From Streptomyces tibetensis (GTDB taxonomy: Bacteria > Actinomycetota > Actinomycetes > Streptomycetales > Streptomycetaceae): DNA of 64,000 nt. Positions 44,322 to 55,665 of the stretch are shown here, in pieces. Made by a program: the position numbers and the translations under genes. The first letter of the stretch is position 1, and each line of letters opens with the position of its first letter. The stretch covers positions 426,472 through 490,471 of the forward strand of contig NZ_SZVW01000003.1 of the NCBI RefSeq assembly GCF_007655005.1, in the 5' to 3' direction. The notes under the pieces were generated by a model. It searched no databases. It saw only the letters and a list, made by a program, of their open reading frames with translations, and was not told where the DNA came from.

Positions 44322-44717
44322 ATGAGCGCTGACGGTCAGGGAAGAAGCCACTGGTTCGACGACGAAGCCGGACCGGTCGTCCGCCCGTACGCCATGACCC
44401 GCGGCCGCACCAGCAGCCAGGGCCAGCACCGCCTGGACCTGATTGCGGTCGTGGTCGCGGAGCCGCAGGCGGACGATCCGGAAGCCGACCACATGCTCTC
44501 CCCGGAGCATGTGGATATCGTCGAACTGTGCCGCGACATCCCGCAGTCGGTCGCCGAACTCGCAGCGGAGCTCGACCTGCCGATCGGAGTGGTACGGGTC
44601 CTCGTCGGAGATCTCGTGGACGCGGAATTCGTCCATGTGAACCGGCCCGTGCCCCCTGCCGAGCTGCCGGACGAGAGTATTCTGCGCGACGTGATCAACG
44701 GCCTCCGAGCGCTGTGA
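44322..44717 (+). CDS. cvnC: Conservon CvnC, DUF742 protein
   Basis: A 131-residue DUF742 protein with a winged-helix-like core (PEHVDIVELCRDIPQSVAELAAELDLPIGVVRVLVGDLVDAEFVHVNRPV). In conservons CvnC normally lies directly before the GTPase gene. Here the next gene, 24 bases downstream, is instead a 3.8-kb 5-oxoprolinase gene, and the GTPase follows after it. Confidence 0.94.
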   Translation: MSADGQGRSHWFDDEAGPVVRPYAMTRGRTSSQGQHRLDLIAVVVAEPQADDPEADHMLSPEHVDIVELCRDIPQSVAELAAELDLPIGVVRVLVGDLVDAEFVHVNRPVPPAELPDESILRDVINGLRAL

Positions 44718-44741
44718 GCAGCGCGGAAGCGGGGTACTGAC

Positions 44742-48489
<3,748 letters not shown>

Positions 48490-48509
<20 letters not shown>

Positions 48510-49095
48510 GCGTGGCAAGCCTCCGGTCGAGCCCGTCACGCTCAAGATCCTCGTGGCCGGCGGCTTCGGCGTGGGCAAGACCACGCTCGTCGGCGCGGTG
48601 AGCGAGATCAGGCCGCTGCGCACCGAGGAGCTGCTCACCGAGGCCGGGCGCCCGGTCGACGACACCAGCGGCGTGGAAGGCAAGCACACGACGACCGTGG
48701 CCATGGACTTCGGCCGCATCACCCTCCGCGAGGACCTCGTGCTGTACCTCTTCGGCACGCCCGGCCAGGAGCGGTTCTGGTTCATGTGGGACGAACTCTC
48801 CGAGGGCGCGCTCGGTGCCGTCGTGCTCGCCGACACCCGCCGCCTGGAGGACTGCTTCGCCGCCGTCGACTACTTCGAACGGCGCTCGATCCCGTTCCTC
48901 GTCGGCGTCAACTGCTTCGAGGGCGCTCCCCGTTACCCACTCGAGGACGTCCGCCAGGCCCTCGACCTCGACGAGGGCGTGCCGCTCCTGATGTGCGACG
49001 CCCGCGACCGCGAGTCGGTCAAGGAGGCACTCATCGGCGTCGTCCAGCACGCCATGGCGTATGCGGCCGACCGCCGCGAGGCCGTCACCGGCTGA
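48490..49095 (+). CDS. cvnD: Conservon GTPase CvnD (Ras-like)
   Basis: A 201-residue small GTPase. The P-loop is [12 protein letters not shown], switch region [11 protein letters not shown], then [16 protein letters not shown] (DxxG replaced by GTPG), and [23 protein letters not shown]; the usual NKxD is replaced by a shorter NCFE, typical of conservon GTPases. CvnD is switched by CvnA/CvnB and affects development or antibiotic production. It begins inside the end of the 5-oxoprolinase gene; GGAGAAGAG precedes the ATG at 48490. Confidence 0.94.
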
Positions 49096-49114
49096 CACCG
49101 CCCGAATCGCGGAC

Positions 49115-49150
49115 GCGGCCCGCACCCCCGCCGACCGGGGTGCGGGCCGC
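49115..49150. terminator. Bidirectional terminator hairpin
   Basis: Perfect 14-bp arms 49115-49128 and 49137-49150 with an 8-base loop, between the convergent cvnD and glpK genes. Confidence 0.9.
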
Positions 49151-49180
49151 AGCCGTGAGCGACGCTCCACGCGCGCGTGG

Positions 49181-50701
49181 TCAGCTGTCGCCGTCCTCCT
49201 CCCAGCCGAAGCTCTTCTCCACGGCCTTGCGCCAGTTGTGGTACTCGCGGTCCCGCACCGAGGCCTCCATGTTCGGCGTCCACTCGACGTCCTTCTGCCA
49301 GTGCGCCTTGAGCTCGTCCAGGTCGTTCCACACCCCGGTGGCCAGACCGGCCGCGTACGCGGCGCCCAGACAGGTCGTCTCGGAGACCTTGGGCCGCACC
49401 ACCGGGACGTCGAGCACGTCCGACTGGTGCTGCATGAGCAGGTTGTTCTTCGTCATGCCGCCATCGACCTTCAGGGTGGTGATGTGCACCCCGGAGTCCT
49501 GGTACATGGCGTCCACGACCTCGCGGGTCTGCCAGCTCGTCGCCTCCAGCACCGCGCGCGCGAGGTGCGCCTTCGTGACGTACCGGGTCAGGCCGGTGAC
49601 CACGCCACGCGCGTCGGAGCGCCAGTAGGGGGCGAACAGACCCGAGAACGCCGGAACGATGTACGCGCCGCCGTTGTCCTCGACGCTCGCCGCCAAGGGC
49701 TCGATCTCGTCCGCCGTGCGGATGATGCCGAGCTGGTCCCGGAACCACTGGACCAGCGCGCCCGTGATGGCGATCGCGCCCTCCAGGCAGTAGACCGGCG
49801 CCTCGGTGCCGATCTTGTACCCCATGGTCGTCAGCAGTCCGCTCTTCGACGGCACAGGCCGGTCGCCCGTGTTGAGCAGCAGGAAGCTTCCCGTGCCGTA
49901 CGTGTTCTTGGCCGTGCCCACGTCATAGCAGGCCTGCCCGAAGACGGCCGCCTGCTGGTCGCCCAGCGCGGACGCCACGGGTACGCCGGCGAGCTGGCCC
50001 ACTGCGGTGCCGTACACCTCGGAGGAGGAGCGGATCTCGGGCAGCATGGCCTCGGGGATGTTCATCGCCGAGAGGATCGAGGGGTCCCACTCGAGGGTCT
50101 CCAGGTTCATCAGCATGGTGCGTCCGGCGTTGGTCACGTCGGTGACGTGCTGCCCGCCGTCCGTCCCGCCGGTGAGGTTCCAGATCAGCCAGGAGTCCAT
50201 GGTGCCGAAGGCGATCTCGCCCCGTTCGGCACGCGTCCGGAGGTCGGGCACGTTGTCGAGCAGCCAGGCCGCCTTGGGACCGGAGAAGTAGGTCGCCAAC
50301 GGCAGACCCGTCTGCTCGCGGAAACGGTCCTGCCCGTCCGAGCCGCCCAGCTGGTTGCACAGCGCGGCCGTCCGCGTGTCCTGCCACACGATGGCGTTGT
50401 GCACCGGCTTGCCGGTCGCCCGGTCCCACAGGAGGGTCGTCTCGCGCTGGTTGGTGATCCCCATCGCGCTCAGCTGGTCGGCCCTCAGACCGGCCTTTGC
50501 GAGCGCCCCTGCCACCACCGCCTGCACCTTGGACCAGATCTCGGTGGCGTCGTGCTCCACCCAGCCGGGCTTCGGGAAGATCTGGCGGTGCTCTCGCTGG
50601 TCCACGGCGACGATCGCGCCGTCCTGGTCGAAGACGATGCAGCGGCTCGACGTGGTGCCCTGGTCGATGGCTGCGACGTGCTTCGCGGAGTTGTCCGTCA
50701 T
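49181..50701 (-). CDS. glpK: Glycerol kinase
   Basis: Phosphorylates glycerol to sn-glycerol 3-phosphate. The 506-residue protein has the FGGY-kinase pattern from the start ([24 protein letters not shown]), then [49 protein letters not shown], and the C-terminal segment [27 protein letters not shown]. The ATG at 50701 (MTDNSAKHV) fits the family; the longer frame to 50749 is not conserved. It follows glpF after 19 bases, so glpF-glpK form an operon. No glpD or gylR-like regulator is linked, unlike the main gyl operon of Streptomyces, so this is probably an extra glycerol-uptake pair. Confidence 0.95.
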   Translation of the reverse strand: MTDNSAKHVAAIDQGTTSSRCIVFDQDGAIVAVDQREHRQIFPKPGWVEHDATEIWSKVQAVVAGALAKAGLRADQLSAMGITNQRETTLLWDRATGKPVHNAIVWQDTRTAALCNQLGGSDGQDRFREQTGLPLATYFSGPKAAWLLDNVPDLRTRAERGEIAFGTMDSWLIWNLTGGTDGGQHVTDVTNAGRTMLMNLETLEWDPSILSAMNIPEAMLPEIRSSSEVYGTAVGQLAGVPVASALGDQQAAVFGQACYDVGTAKNTYGTGSFLLLNTGDRPVPSKSGLLTTMGYKIGTEAPVYCLEGAIAITGALVQWFRDQLGIIRTADEIEPLAASVEDNGGAYIVPAFSGLFAPYWRSDARGVVTGLTRYVTKAHLARAVLEATSWQTREVVDAMYQDSGVHITTLKVDGGMTKNNLLMQHQSDVLDVPVVRPKVSETTCLGAAYAAGLATGVWNDLDELKAHWQKDVEWTPNMEASVRDREYHNWRKAVEKSFGWEEDGDS

Positions 50702-50720
50702 GGCTACCCCTTCGGCTGTT

Positions 50721-51515
50721 TCAGAAGGCTGCGTTGTAGATGACGCCACCCAGCAGGCCGCCGATCAGTGGTCCGACGACGGGAATCCACGAGTAGCCCC
50801 AGTCGGACGTGCCCTTGTTCGGGATCGGCAGGATGGAGTGGATGATGCGAGGGCGGAGGTGACGCGCCGGGTTGATGGCGTACCCGGTGGGTCCACCCAG
50901 GGACAGGCCGATACCGACGACCAGGAGGGACACCAGCAGGATCGCGATACCGGACCCGTAGATGCCGCCGCCGCCGGGGACCAGGCCGATGCCGACGCCT
51001 TCGACATGCCTGTCCTGGCCGACCAGGGCCAGGATGGGCAACACCAGGGCGATGGTCGCGAGGATCTCCGTGACCAGGTTGGCGATCGGGTTCCGGATCT
51101 CCGGGATCGTGGAGAAGATCCCGAGTGTCGGAACCGGTTCGTCCGCTGTGCCCTCCGTGGTGCCCGTCTTCCGCGTGTTGGCCGCGAACTGGGCGTAGTA
51201 CACCAGGTAGCACAGGACGGCCCCGATCATGGCGCCGGTGATCTGGCCCAGCAGGTAGACCCAGACCTTGCTCCACACGCCGGTGTCGACGGCGAGGCCG
51301 AAAGTGACGGCCGGGTTGATGACCCCTCCGGAGAGGGGAGCGGCGGTGTACGCGCCGGCCAGCACCCCGAAGCCCCAGCCGAACGTGATCACGATCCACC
51401 CGGAGGCCCGGGCTTTCGAGAATCTGAGGGTGACGGCGGCACACACGCCGGCACCGAAGAGGATCAGAATCGCCGTGCCGATCATCTCGCCGACGAAAAT
51501 GTCTCCGTTAGTCAT
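50721..51515 (-). CDS. glpF: Glycerol uptake facilitator (MIP family)
   Basis: A 264-residue aquaglyceroporin with six membrane helices and two half-helix NPA motifs. The first is [10 protein letters not shown]; the second is [12 protein letters not shown]. In aquaglyceroporins the second motif usually reads NPARDxGPR; here Asp and Gly are His and Arg, each a single G-to-C change. The Asp is a signature of glycerol channels, so channel selectivity may be altered, or the two bases are sequencing errors. The overall length is normal. Coupled with glpK downstream. Confidence 0.9.
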   Translation of the reverse strand: MTNGDIFVGEMIGTAILILFGAGVCAAVTLRFSKARASGWIVITFGWGFGVLAGAYTAAPLSGGVINPAVTFGLAVDTGVWSKVWVYLLGQITGAMIGAVLCYLVYYAQFAANTRKTGTTEGTADEPVPTLGIFSTIPEIRNPIANLVTEILATIALVLPILALVGQDRHVEGVGIGLVPGGGGIYGSGIAILLVSLLVVGIGLSLGGPTGYAINPARHLRPRIIHSILPIPNKGTSDWGYSWIPVVGPLIGGLLGGVIYNAAF

Positions 51516-52047
51516 GGCTGCTCCTCAGCCTTGGCCCGGGACGAGCCGCCCCGGTCCTCACCTGCAGGGTGCGTTTCCCGTGACAATTCAGCCGAAGGCA
51601 GGGAGACGTCCGCGCCCCGCCCGGCATCCGTGACGAGCGTGCCGTCGCAGCCGAATCGCCCGAGAGGGAGTGGGCCTTGGCGCAGGCGCACCAGGCGCCG
51701 CAGTGCCGGAATACGCCGACCATGTGCGGCGATGTCGACTGACACCGGAAGTGTTCACCGGCACCCAGGGGGCGTCAAGGTCGCCGACCGCAACGGTTGA
51801 CGGCCGTCGGACGGTCACCGGGCTCGCGCCGGGCCGACGGGCCGGTTGCTCGGTCCGGCGGCGCCCGGTCGGGTCGTTGTTCAGATCTGGTCCGGACCCG
51901 CGCGGGCCTGGATGCGCCGCGCGAGGCTTGGCTGATGGTGTCCGGCCTGTGCTGGACTCCGCCGGGAGGCAAAAGCCCAGCCGCACCTGACTCCTCGCTT
52001 GCTAGTGTCCAGGATTCACCTGACCTGGCGGTTTCTCAACCGCAGGA
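51516..52047. other. Non-coding region upstream of glpF
   Basis: No convincing gene in 51516-52047 (the whole gap to the EAL-GGDEF gene stop is 51516-52150). It must hold the glpF promoter. A GGTCCGGACC palindrome sits at 51889-51898. Short open frames on both strands are GC-rich and lack family-like features or strong ribosome-binding sites. Confidence 0.5.
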
Positions 52048-52076
52048 GATCCGCGGGGTCAAGGCCGCCGCGGATC
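52048..52076 (-). terminator. Terminator hairpin of the EAL-GGDEF gene
   Basis: Perfect 9-bp arms GATCCGCGG (52048-52056) and CCGCGGATC (52068-52076) with an 11-base loop, about 75 bases beyond the stop codon. Confidence 0.6.
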
Positions 52077-52150
52077 CGCCCTGACGCCCGATGCCCTGCG
52101 CCGCCTCGACCAGGTCGGGTCCTCCGCCGCACACCCCTCTCCCAGACGCC

Positions 52151-53935
52151 TCAGACACCCTGTCCGCCCCTCTCGACCGCCACCCCGCAGCCCTCCGACA
52201 CTGCCGCGGGCGCGGGCGCAGCCGCAGCAGCAGATGCCGGCAGCGGCGCAGCCGCAGACGAGGCCGCAGTCGCAGGCACCGGCGTCTGCGGCGAACCCCG
52301 TCGGGTCTCATGGCCCGGCACGCCCGCGCGGCCCAGCACCCAACTCGCCCCACGCAGTGCCTTCGCCGCCGCCTTCAACGGCGCCAGGCAGGCCGCGGCC
52401 TCCCGGTGGTCGGCCAGGCTGCCCGGCGTGCACAGCAGTGTCGCGAGTGACAACGTGACCGGCCGGCCACCCGCCGACCAGGAGACGTCCAGCACCGAGG
52501 CGGCCAGCGGATCGAGCCCGTCCGGATCAGCGAGCACCAGGAAATCGTCCCCGCCGACGTGTCCCACGCGCGCACCGTCCACCGCGGCTTCTCGCAGCGC
52601 CCGGCCCACCGCCCGGATCAGCTCGTCACCCGCCGCGAATCCGGCCCTGTCGTTGACCTGCTTGAAGTGGTCGACGTCCAGCCAGCTCAACGCGAACGCC
52701 CGCCCCGCGGCGATCCGCCGGTCCACCTCGCCGGTGATGGCGTCCGAGCCGGGCAGCCGCGTCAGCGGATTCTGCCCCACCGCTTCCTCCACCCGCGTCT
52801 CGGCGAGCGCTCGCACGAGGTCCGCGAGCCGCACGACCCCCACGCACCGGCCGTACTCGTCCACCACAGCCACGTCGTCCGACGTGCGGTCCCGACGGCC
52901 GACCGCCACCACGTCCAGCACCTCCCAGGCCGTCGCGTCGACGCCCACCGTCCTTGGCGGGTCACCGAGCTTGGCGGCGGGCCGGTCGGCATACAGGGCG
53001 TGCCCGTAGCGCCCCGACATCGACAGCAGGAACCGGGAGCGGTGCACCGACCGGACCGGCACGCCGGCGGTGTCCACGAGCAGTACCCCGGACACGTCCG
53101 GCGACTCGGTCAGCAGGGCGCGCACCTGCCCCGCGGACGCGGTCGCGGGAAGCAGAGCCGCGGGCCGGACGAACTCCCGCACCGACGGCCCGGACCGCGG
53201 CGCGGTCACCTCGGCGGGGGAGCGGGGCGGGAGGTAGACGTCCGCGGCGGGCAGGCGCGCGGGCGGCGCGAACAACTCGCCCTGCGCCAGCTGTGCCCCG
53301 GCCGCGAACGCCGCCGCGCACTGCCCTTCGGTCTCCACGCCCTCCACGGCCAGGAGCGCCCCCAGCTCGTCGCACAGCGTGCGCATCGACCGCACCGCCC
53401 CCGGTCGCGCCAGCAGCGACGCGTCCAGCTTCACCAGACCGGGCGAGAGGTCCGCGAGCAGGCGCAGGGGAATGTCCCCGTCCCCGACACCGTCCGCGCA
53501 GATCCGGAAGCCCTGTCCCCGCAGCGCATTCACCGCGTCCAGCAGAGCCTGCTGTGGCACATGTGCGTACGGCGGGCAGACGTCGATCGTCACCTCCCAG
53601 GGAAGCCGTCCCGCCGCGCGCACGGCCTCGTGCAGCGAGGGCAGTCCGCCGAGATCCGCGAGGGTCCCCGCGAACGCGTTGATGAACAGCGGAAGCAGGG
53701 TCTCCTTGCGCACCGCCGCACGGATCGCCGACACCGCCAGCCCGCAGTCGAGTTGGGGATCACGGCGAGCCTCGGCGAGGATGCCGCCGGTCTCCGGGCG
53801 GGCGAGTATCTCCAGCCCCGCGACCGCGCCGGTCGTCAGATTGACCACTGGTTGGAAGGCGAAGCGGAGAGTATCCGTCCAGGAGGGCACGGGAGCATGA
53901 TGGACGCCACCGGCGCACGCCCGAGCACGGTTCAT
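52151..53935 (-). CDS. EAL-CBS-GGDEF c-di-GMP protein with degenerate EAL
   Basis: A 594-residue cyclic-di-GMP turnover protein in the order EAL (about 20-225), CBS-pair-like sensor (about 245-375), GGDEF (about 385-545), then an Ala/Pro-rich tail. The EAL domain keeps E42 (EIL), N86, K169, E198 and Q218 but has Asp118 where Glu is expected in the metal site, and A147-D148 where the conserved DDFG pair stands, so phosphodiesterase activity is doubtful. The GGDEF motif is GGDDF (residues 461-465) with LSWLDVDHFKQVND intact, so the cyclase may work. EAL-CBS-GGDEF is the S. coelicolor SCO1397-type layout. The start is uncertain. Confidence 0.88.
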   Translation of the reverse strand: MNRARACAGGVHHAPVPSWTDTLRFAFQPVVNLTTGAVAGLEILARPETGGILAEARRDPQLDCGLAVSAIRAAVRKETLLPLFINAFAGTLADLGGLPSLHEAVRAAGRLPWEVTIDVCPPYAHVPQQALLDAVNALRGQGFRICADGVGDGDIPLRLLADLSPGLVKLDASLLARPGAVRSMRTLCDELGALLAVEGVETEGQCAAAFAAGAQLAQGELFAPPARLPAADVYLPPRSPAEVTAPRSGPSVREFVRPAALLPATASAGQVRALLTESPDVSGVLLVDTAGVPVRSVHRSRFLLSMSGRYGHALYADRPAAKLGDPPRTVGVDATAWEVLDVVAVGRRDRTSDDVAVVDEYGRCVGVVRLADLVRALAETRVEEAVGQNPLTRLPGSDAITGEVDRRIAAGRAFALSWLDVDHFKQVNDRAGFAAGDELIRAVGRALREAAVDGARVGHVGGDDFLVLADPDGLDPLAASVLDVSWSAGGRPVTLSLATLLCTPGSLADHREAAACLAPLKAAAKALRGASWVLGRAGVPGHETRRGSPQTPVPATAASSAAAPLPASAAAAAPAPAAVSEGCGVAVERGGQGV

Positions 53936-54068
53936 GAGACGTTCACGCAGGATTCCCGATCAATCACACAGCGTAAAGCTCAGGGGCAACTCGCCCGTGC
54001 CGCCGGTTGGTTGCCCTGTCGCACGCGGTCCTTCCCCTGGCGTCCACTCTCCTGATAGACGCAGGGGC

Positions 54069-54878
54069 ATGACACGACTCACCACCGTGACACGTGCCCT
54101 GATCGCCGCAGTCGCCGCCCTGCTGGCGTCAACCGCCCTCACCCCTGCCGCCCGGGCCGGCACCGACCCCAAGGCGCCGAAGGACTTCGTGGCGCTGAGA
54201 AGCGTGGACCCGACGATCCTTCAGGAGATGCGTTACGTCACCCCGCACAACTTCGTGGGCGAGCGCATCGACGGTTACCGGCAGCCCCTCTGCATCCTCA
54301 CCCGCCCCGCCGCCGAGGCCCTCCACAAGGCCCAACGCAGGCTCCTCGGCCAGGGCTACACCCTCAAGGTGTACGACTGCTACCGGCCCCAGCGCGCGGT
54401 GGACCACTTCGTCCGCTGGGCCGAGGACCTCGATGACCAGGCGATGAAGGGCGAGTTCTACCCCAACGTCGACAAGACGCGACTGTTCGCCGACGGGTAC
54501 ATCGCGGCGAAATCCGGCCACAGCCGCGGTTCGACCCTCGACGTCACGCTCGTCAGGCTCCCGGCCGAGCCGACCCGGCCCTATCGCCGAGGGGAGCCCC
54601 TGGTGCCGTGCTTCGCGCCCCAGGGCGCGCGCTTCCCGGACAACTCGATCGACATGGGGACCGGCTTCGACTGCTTCGACACCCTCTCGCACACCCTCGA
54701 CCCGCGCGTCCAGGGCCGACAGCGCGCCAACCGGCTGCTCCTCAAGAGCACCCTGGAGGGCCTCGGCTTCGTGAACCTGCCGGAGGAGTGGTGGCACTAC
54801 ACCTTCAAGCCCGAGACCCATCCGGACACGTACTTCGACTTCCCCGTGGCCACGAAGTCGCTCACCAGCGCTCACTGA
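54069..54878 (+). CDS. Secreted D-Ala-D-Ala dipeptidase (VanX type)
   Basis: A 269-residue zinc dipeptidase of the VanX/DdpX family. The N-terminal signal peptide is clear (MTRLTTVTRALIAAVAALLASTALTPAARA), so unlike cytoplasmic VanX it is exported and probably trims or recycles peptidoglycan. The active-site patterns are KSGHSRGSTLDVTLV (zinc His, Asp) and EEWWHYTF (catalytic Glu, zinc His), and YDCYRPQRAVDHFVRWAED. It has no vancomycin-resistance partners nearby (no vanH or vanA-type genes), so a resistance role is unlikely. Confidence 0.9.
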   Translation: MTRLTTVTRALIAAVAALLASTALTPAARAGTDPKAPKDFVALRSVDPTILQEMRYVTPHNFVGERIDGYRQPLCILTRPAAEALHKAQRRLLGQGYTLKVYDCYRPQRAVDHFVRWAEDLDDQAMKGEFYPNVDKTRLFADGYIAAKSGHSRGSTLDVTLVRLPAEPTRPYRRGEPLVPCFAPQGARFPDNSIDMGTGFDCFDTLSHTLDPRVQGRQRANRLLLKSTLEGLGFVNLPEEWWHYTFKPETHPDTYFDFPVATKSLTSAH

Positions 54879-54925
54879 GCAGCCTGCCCATGGCGCCCTC
54901 TCCACGATCGGCTACAGTCCGCCGC

Positions 54926-55462
54926 GTGTCCGAAACTCAGCACTCCGCTTCCAACTCCGCCCCGAACTCCCACTGTTCGAGCTGCGGCGCGCCCTACGGA
55001 GAGGGCATCACCGGCTGGCCCCGCACCTGCCCGGTGTGCGGCGCCGTGGCCTACCGCAACCCTCTCCCGGTCGCGGTGGCCCTCCAGCCCGTGTACGACA
55101 CCAAGGGCACCGCCCTGGTCGTCATCACCCGAACCATCGCTCCCGCGCGCGGGGGCATCGCCCTGCCCGGCGGTTACATCGACGACCGCGAGGACTGGAG
55201 GCAGGCCGTCATACGCGAACTGCGGGAGGAAACCGGCATCGACGCGGCCGGCCGGGACGTACGGCTCGTCGACGCGATGAGCTCACCCGACGGACACCTG
55301 CTGCTGTTCGGCCTCCTCCCGGAACGCCCGGCCGAGAGCCTTCCCTCCTCCGCCGGCACGGACGAGACGGAGGGCTGGCACCTCCTGCGCAGGCCGGAGG
55401 AACTCGCCTTCCCCCTGCACACCCTGGCCGCCCGGGCCTGGTTCGAGGGCCGGTACATCTGA
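54926..55462 (+). CDS. NUDIX hydrolase with N-terminal zinc ribbon
   Basis: A 178-residue NUDIX pyrophosphohydrolase. A zinc ribbon (CSSCGAP and CPVCGAV) precedes the NUDIX fold, whose box is GGYIDDREDWRQAVIRELREETGI, a full match to GX5EX7REUXEEXGU. The arrangement resembles NudC/YgdP-type or ADP-ribose-type enzymes; the substrate is unknown. The GTG at 54926 is selected; TACAGT lies seven bases upstream, consistent with a leaderless mRNA. The start follows the dipeptidase stop by 47 bases. Confidence 0.88.
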   Translation: MSETQHSASNSAPNSHCSSCGAPYGEGITGWPRTCPVCGAVAYRNPLPVAVALQPVYDTKGTALVVITRTIAPARGGIALPGGYIDDREDWRQAVIRELREETGIDAAGRDVRLVDAMSSPDGHLLLFGLLPERPAESLPSSAGTDETEGWHLLRRPEELAFPLHTLAARAWFEGRYI

Positions 55463-55479
55463 CCTCACGTGCTCCCCGG

Positions 55480-55660
55480 CCCCGGGCGAAACCCAAAACA
55501 CTTGGCCCGCGGAGCCGGCGGAACTTCCACGGCCCTCCGGACCTCGAAACAGCCGGCCCACGGAGCCGATGACTCCCGGGCCCGGCGCTCGTGCGACTCC
55601 CGGGCCCGGTGCAGCTCCCGGCTCCAGGGCCTGGTGCAGCTCCTGGCTCCCGGGCCCCGC
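55480..55660. repeat. Imperfect short direct repeats between nudix and GH31 genes
   Basis: The stretch repeats ACTCCCGGGCCCGG (three times) and GTGCAGCTCCTGGCTCC-like units (twice) with small changes, plus GGCCCGCGGAGCCG-type pairs, in a 203-base convergent gap. No clean terminator hairpin; the repeats are too irregular to give a period. Confidence 0.55.
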
Positions 55661-55665
55661 GTGGC

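Noticed and set aside
51889..51898. GGTCCGGACC palindrome upstream of glpF as a DasR site
   Set aside because: Only a 10-bp core matches and the flanks lack the outer T/A pair of TGGTC-GACCA; such short GC-rich palindromes are common by chance here.
51588..51986. A possible 132-aa protein upstream of glpF on the minus strand
   Set aside because: No ribosome-binding site, Arg/Pro/Ser-rich composition and no resemblance to any family; better read as non-coding upstream DNA.
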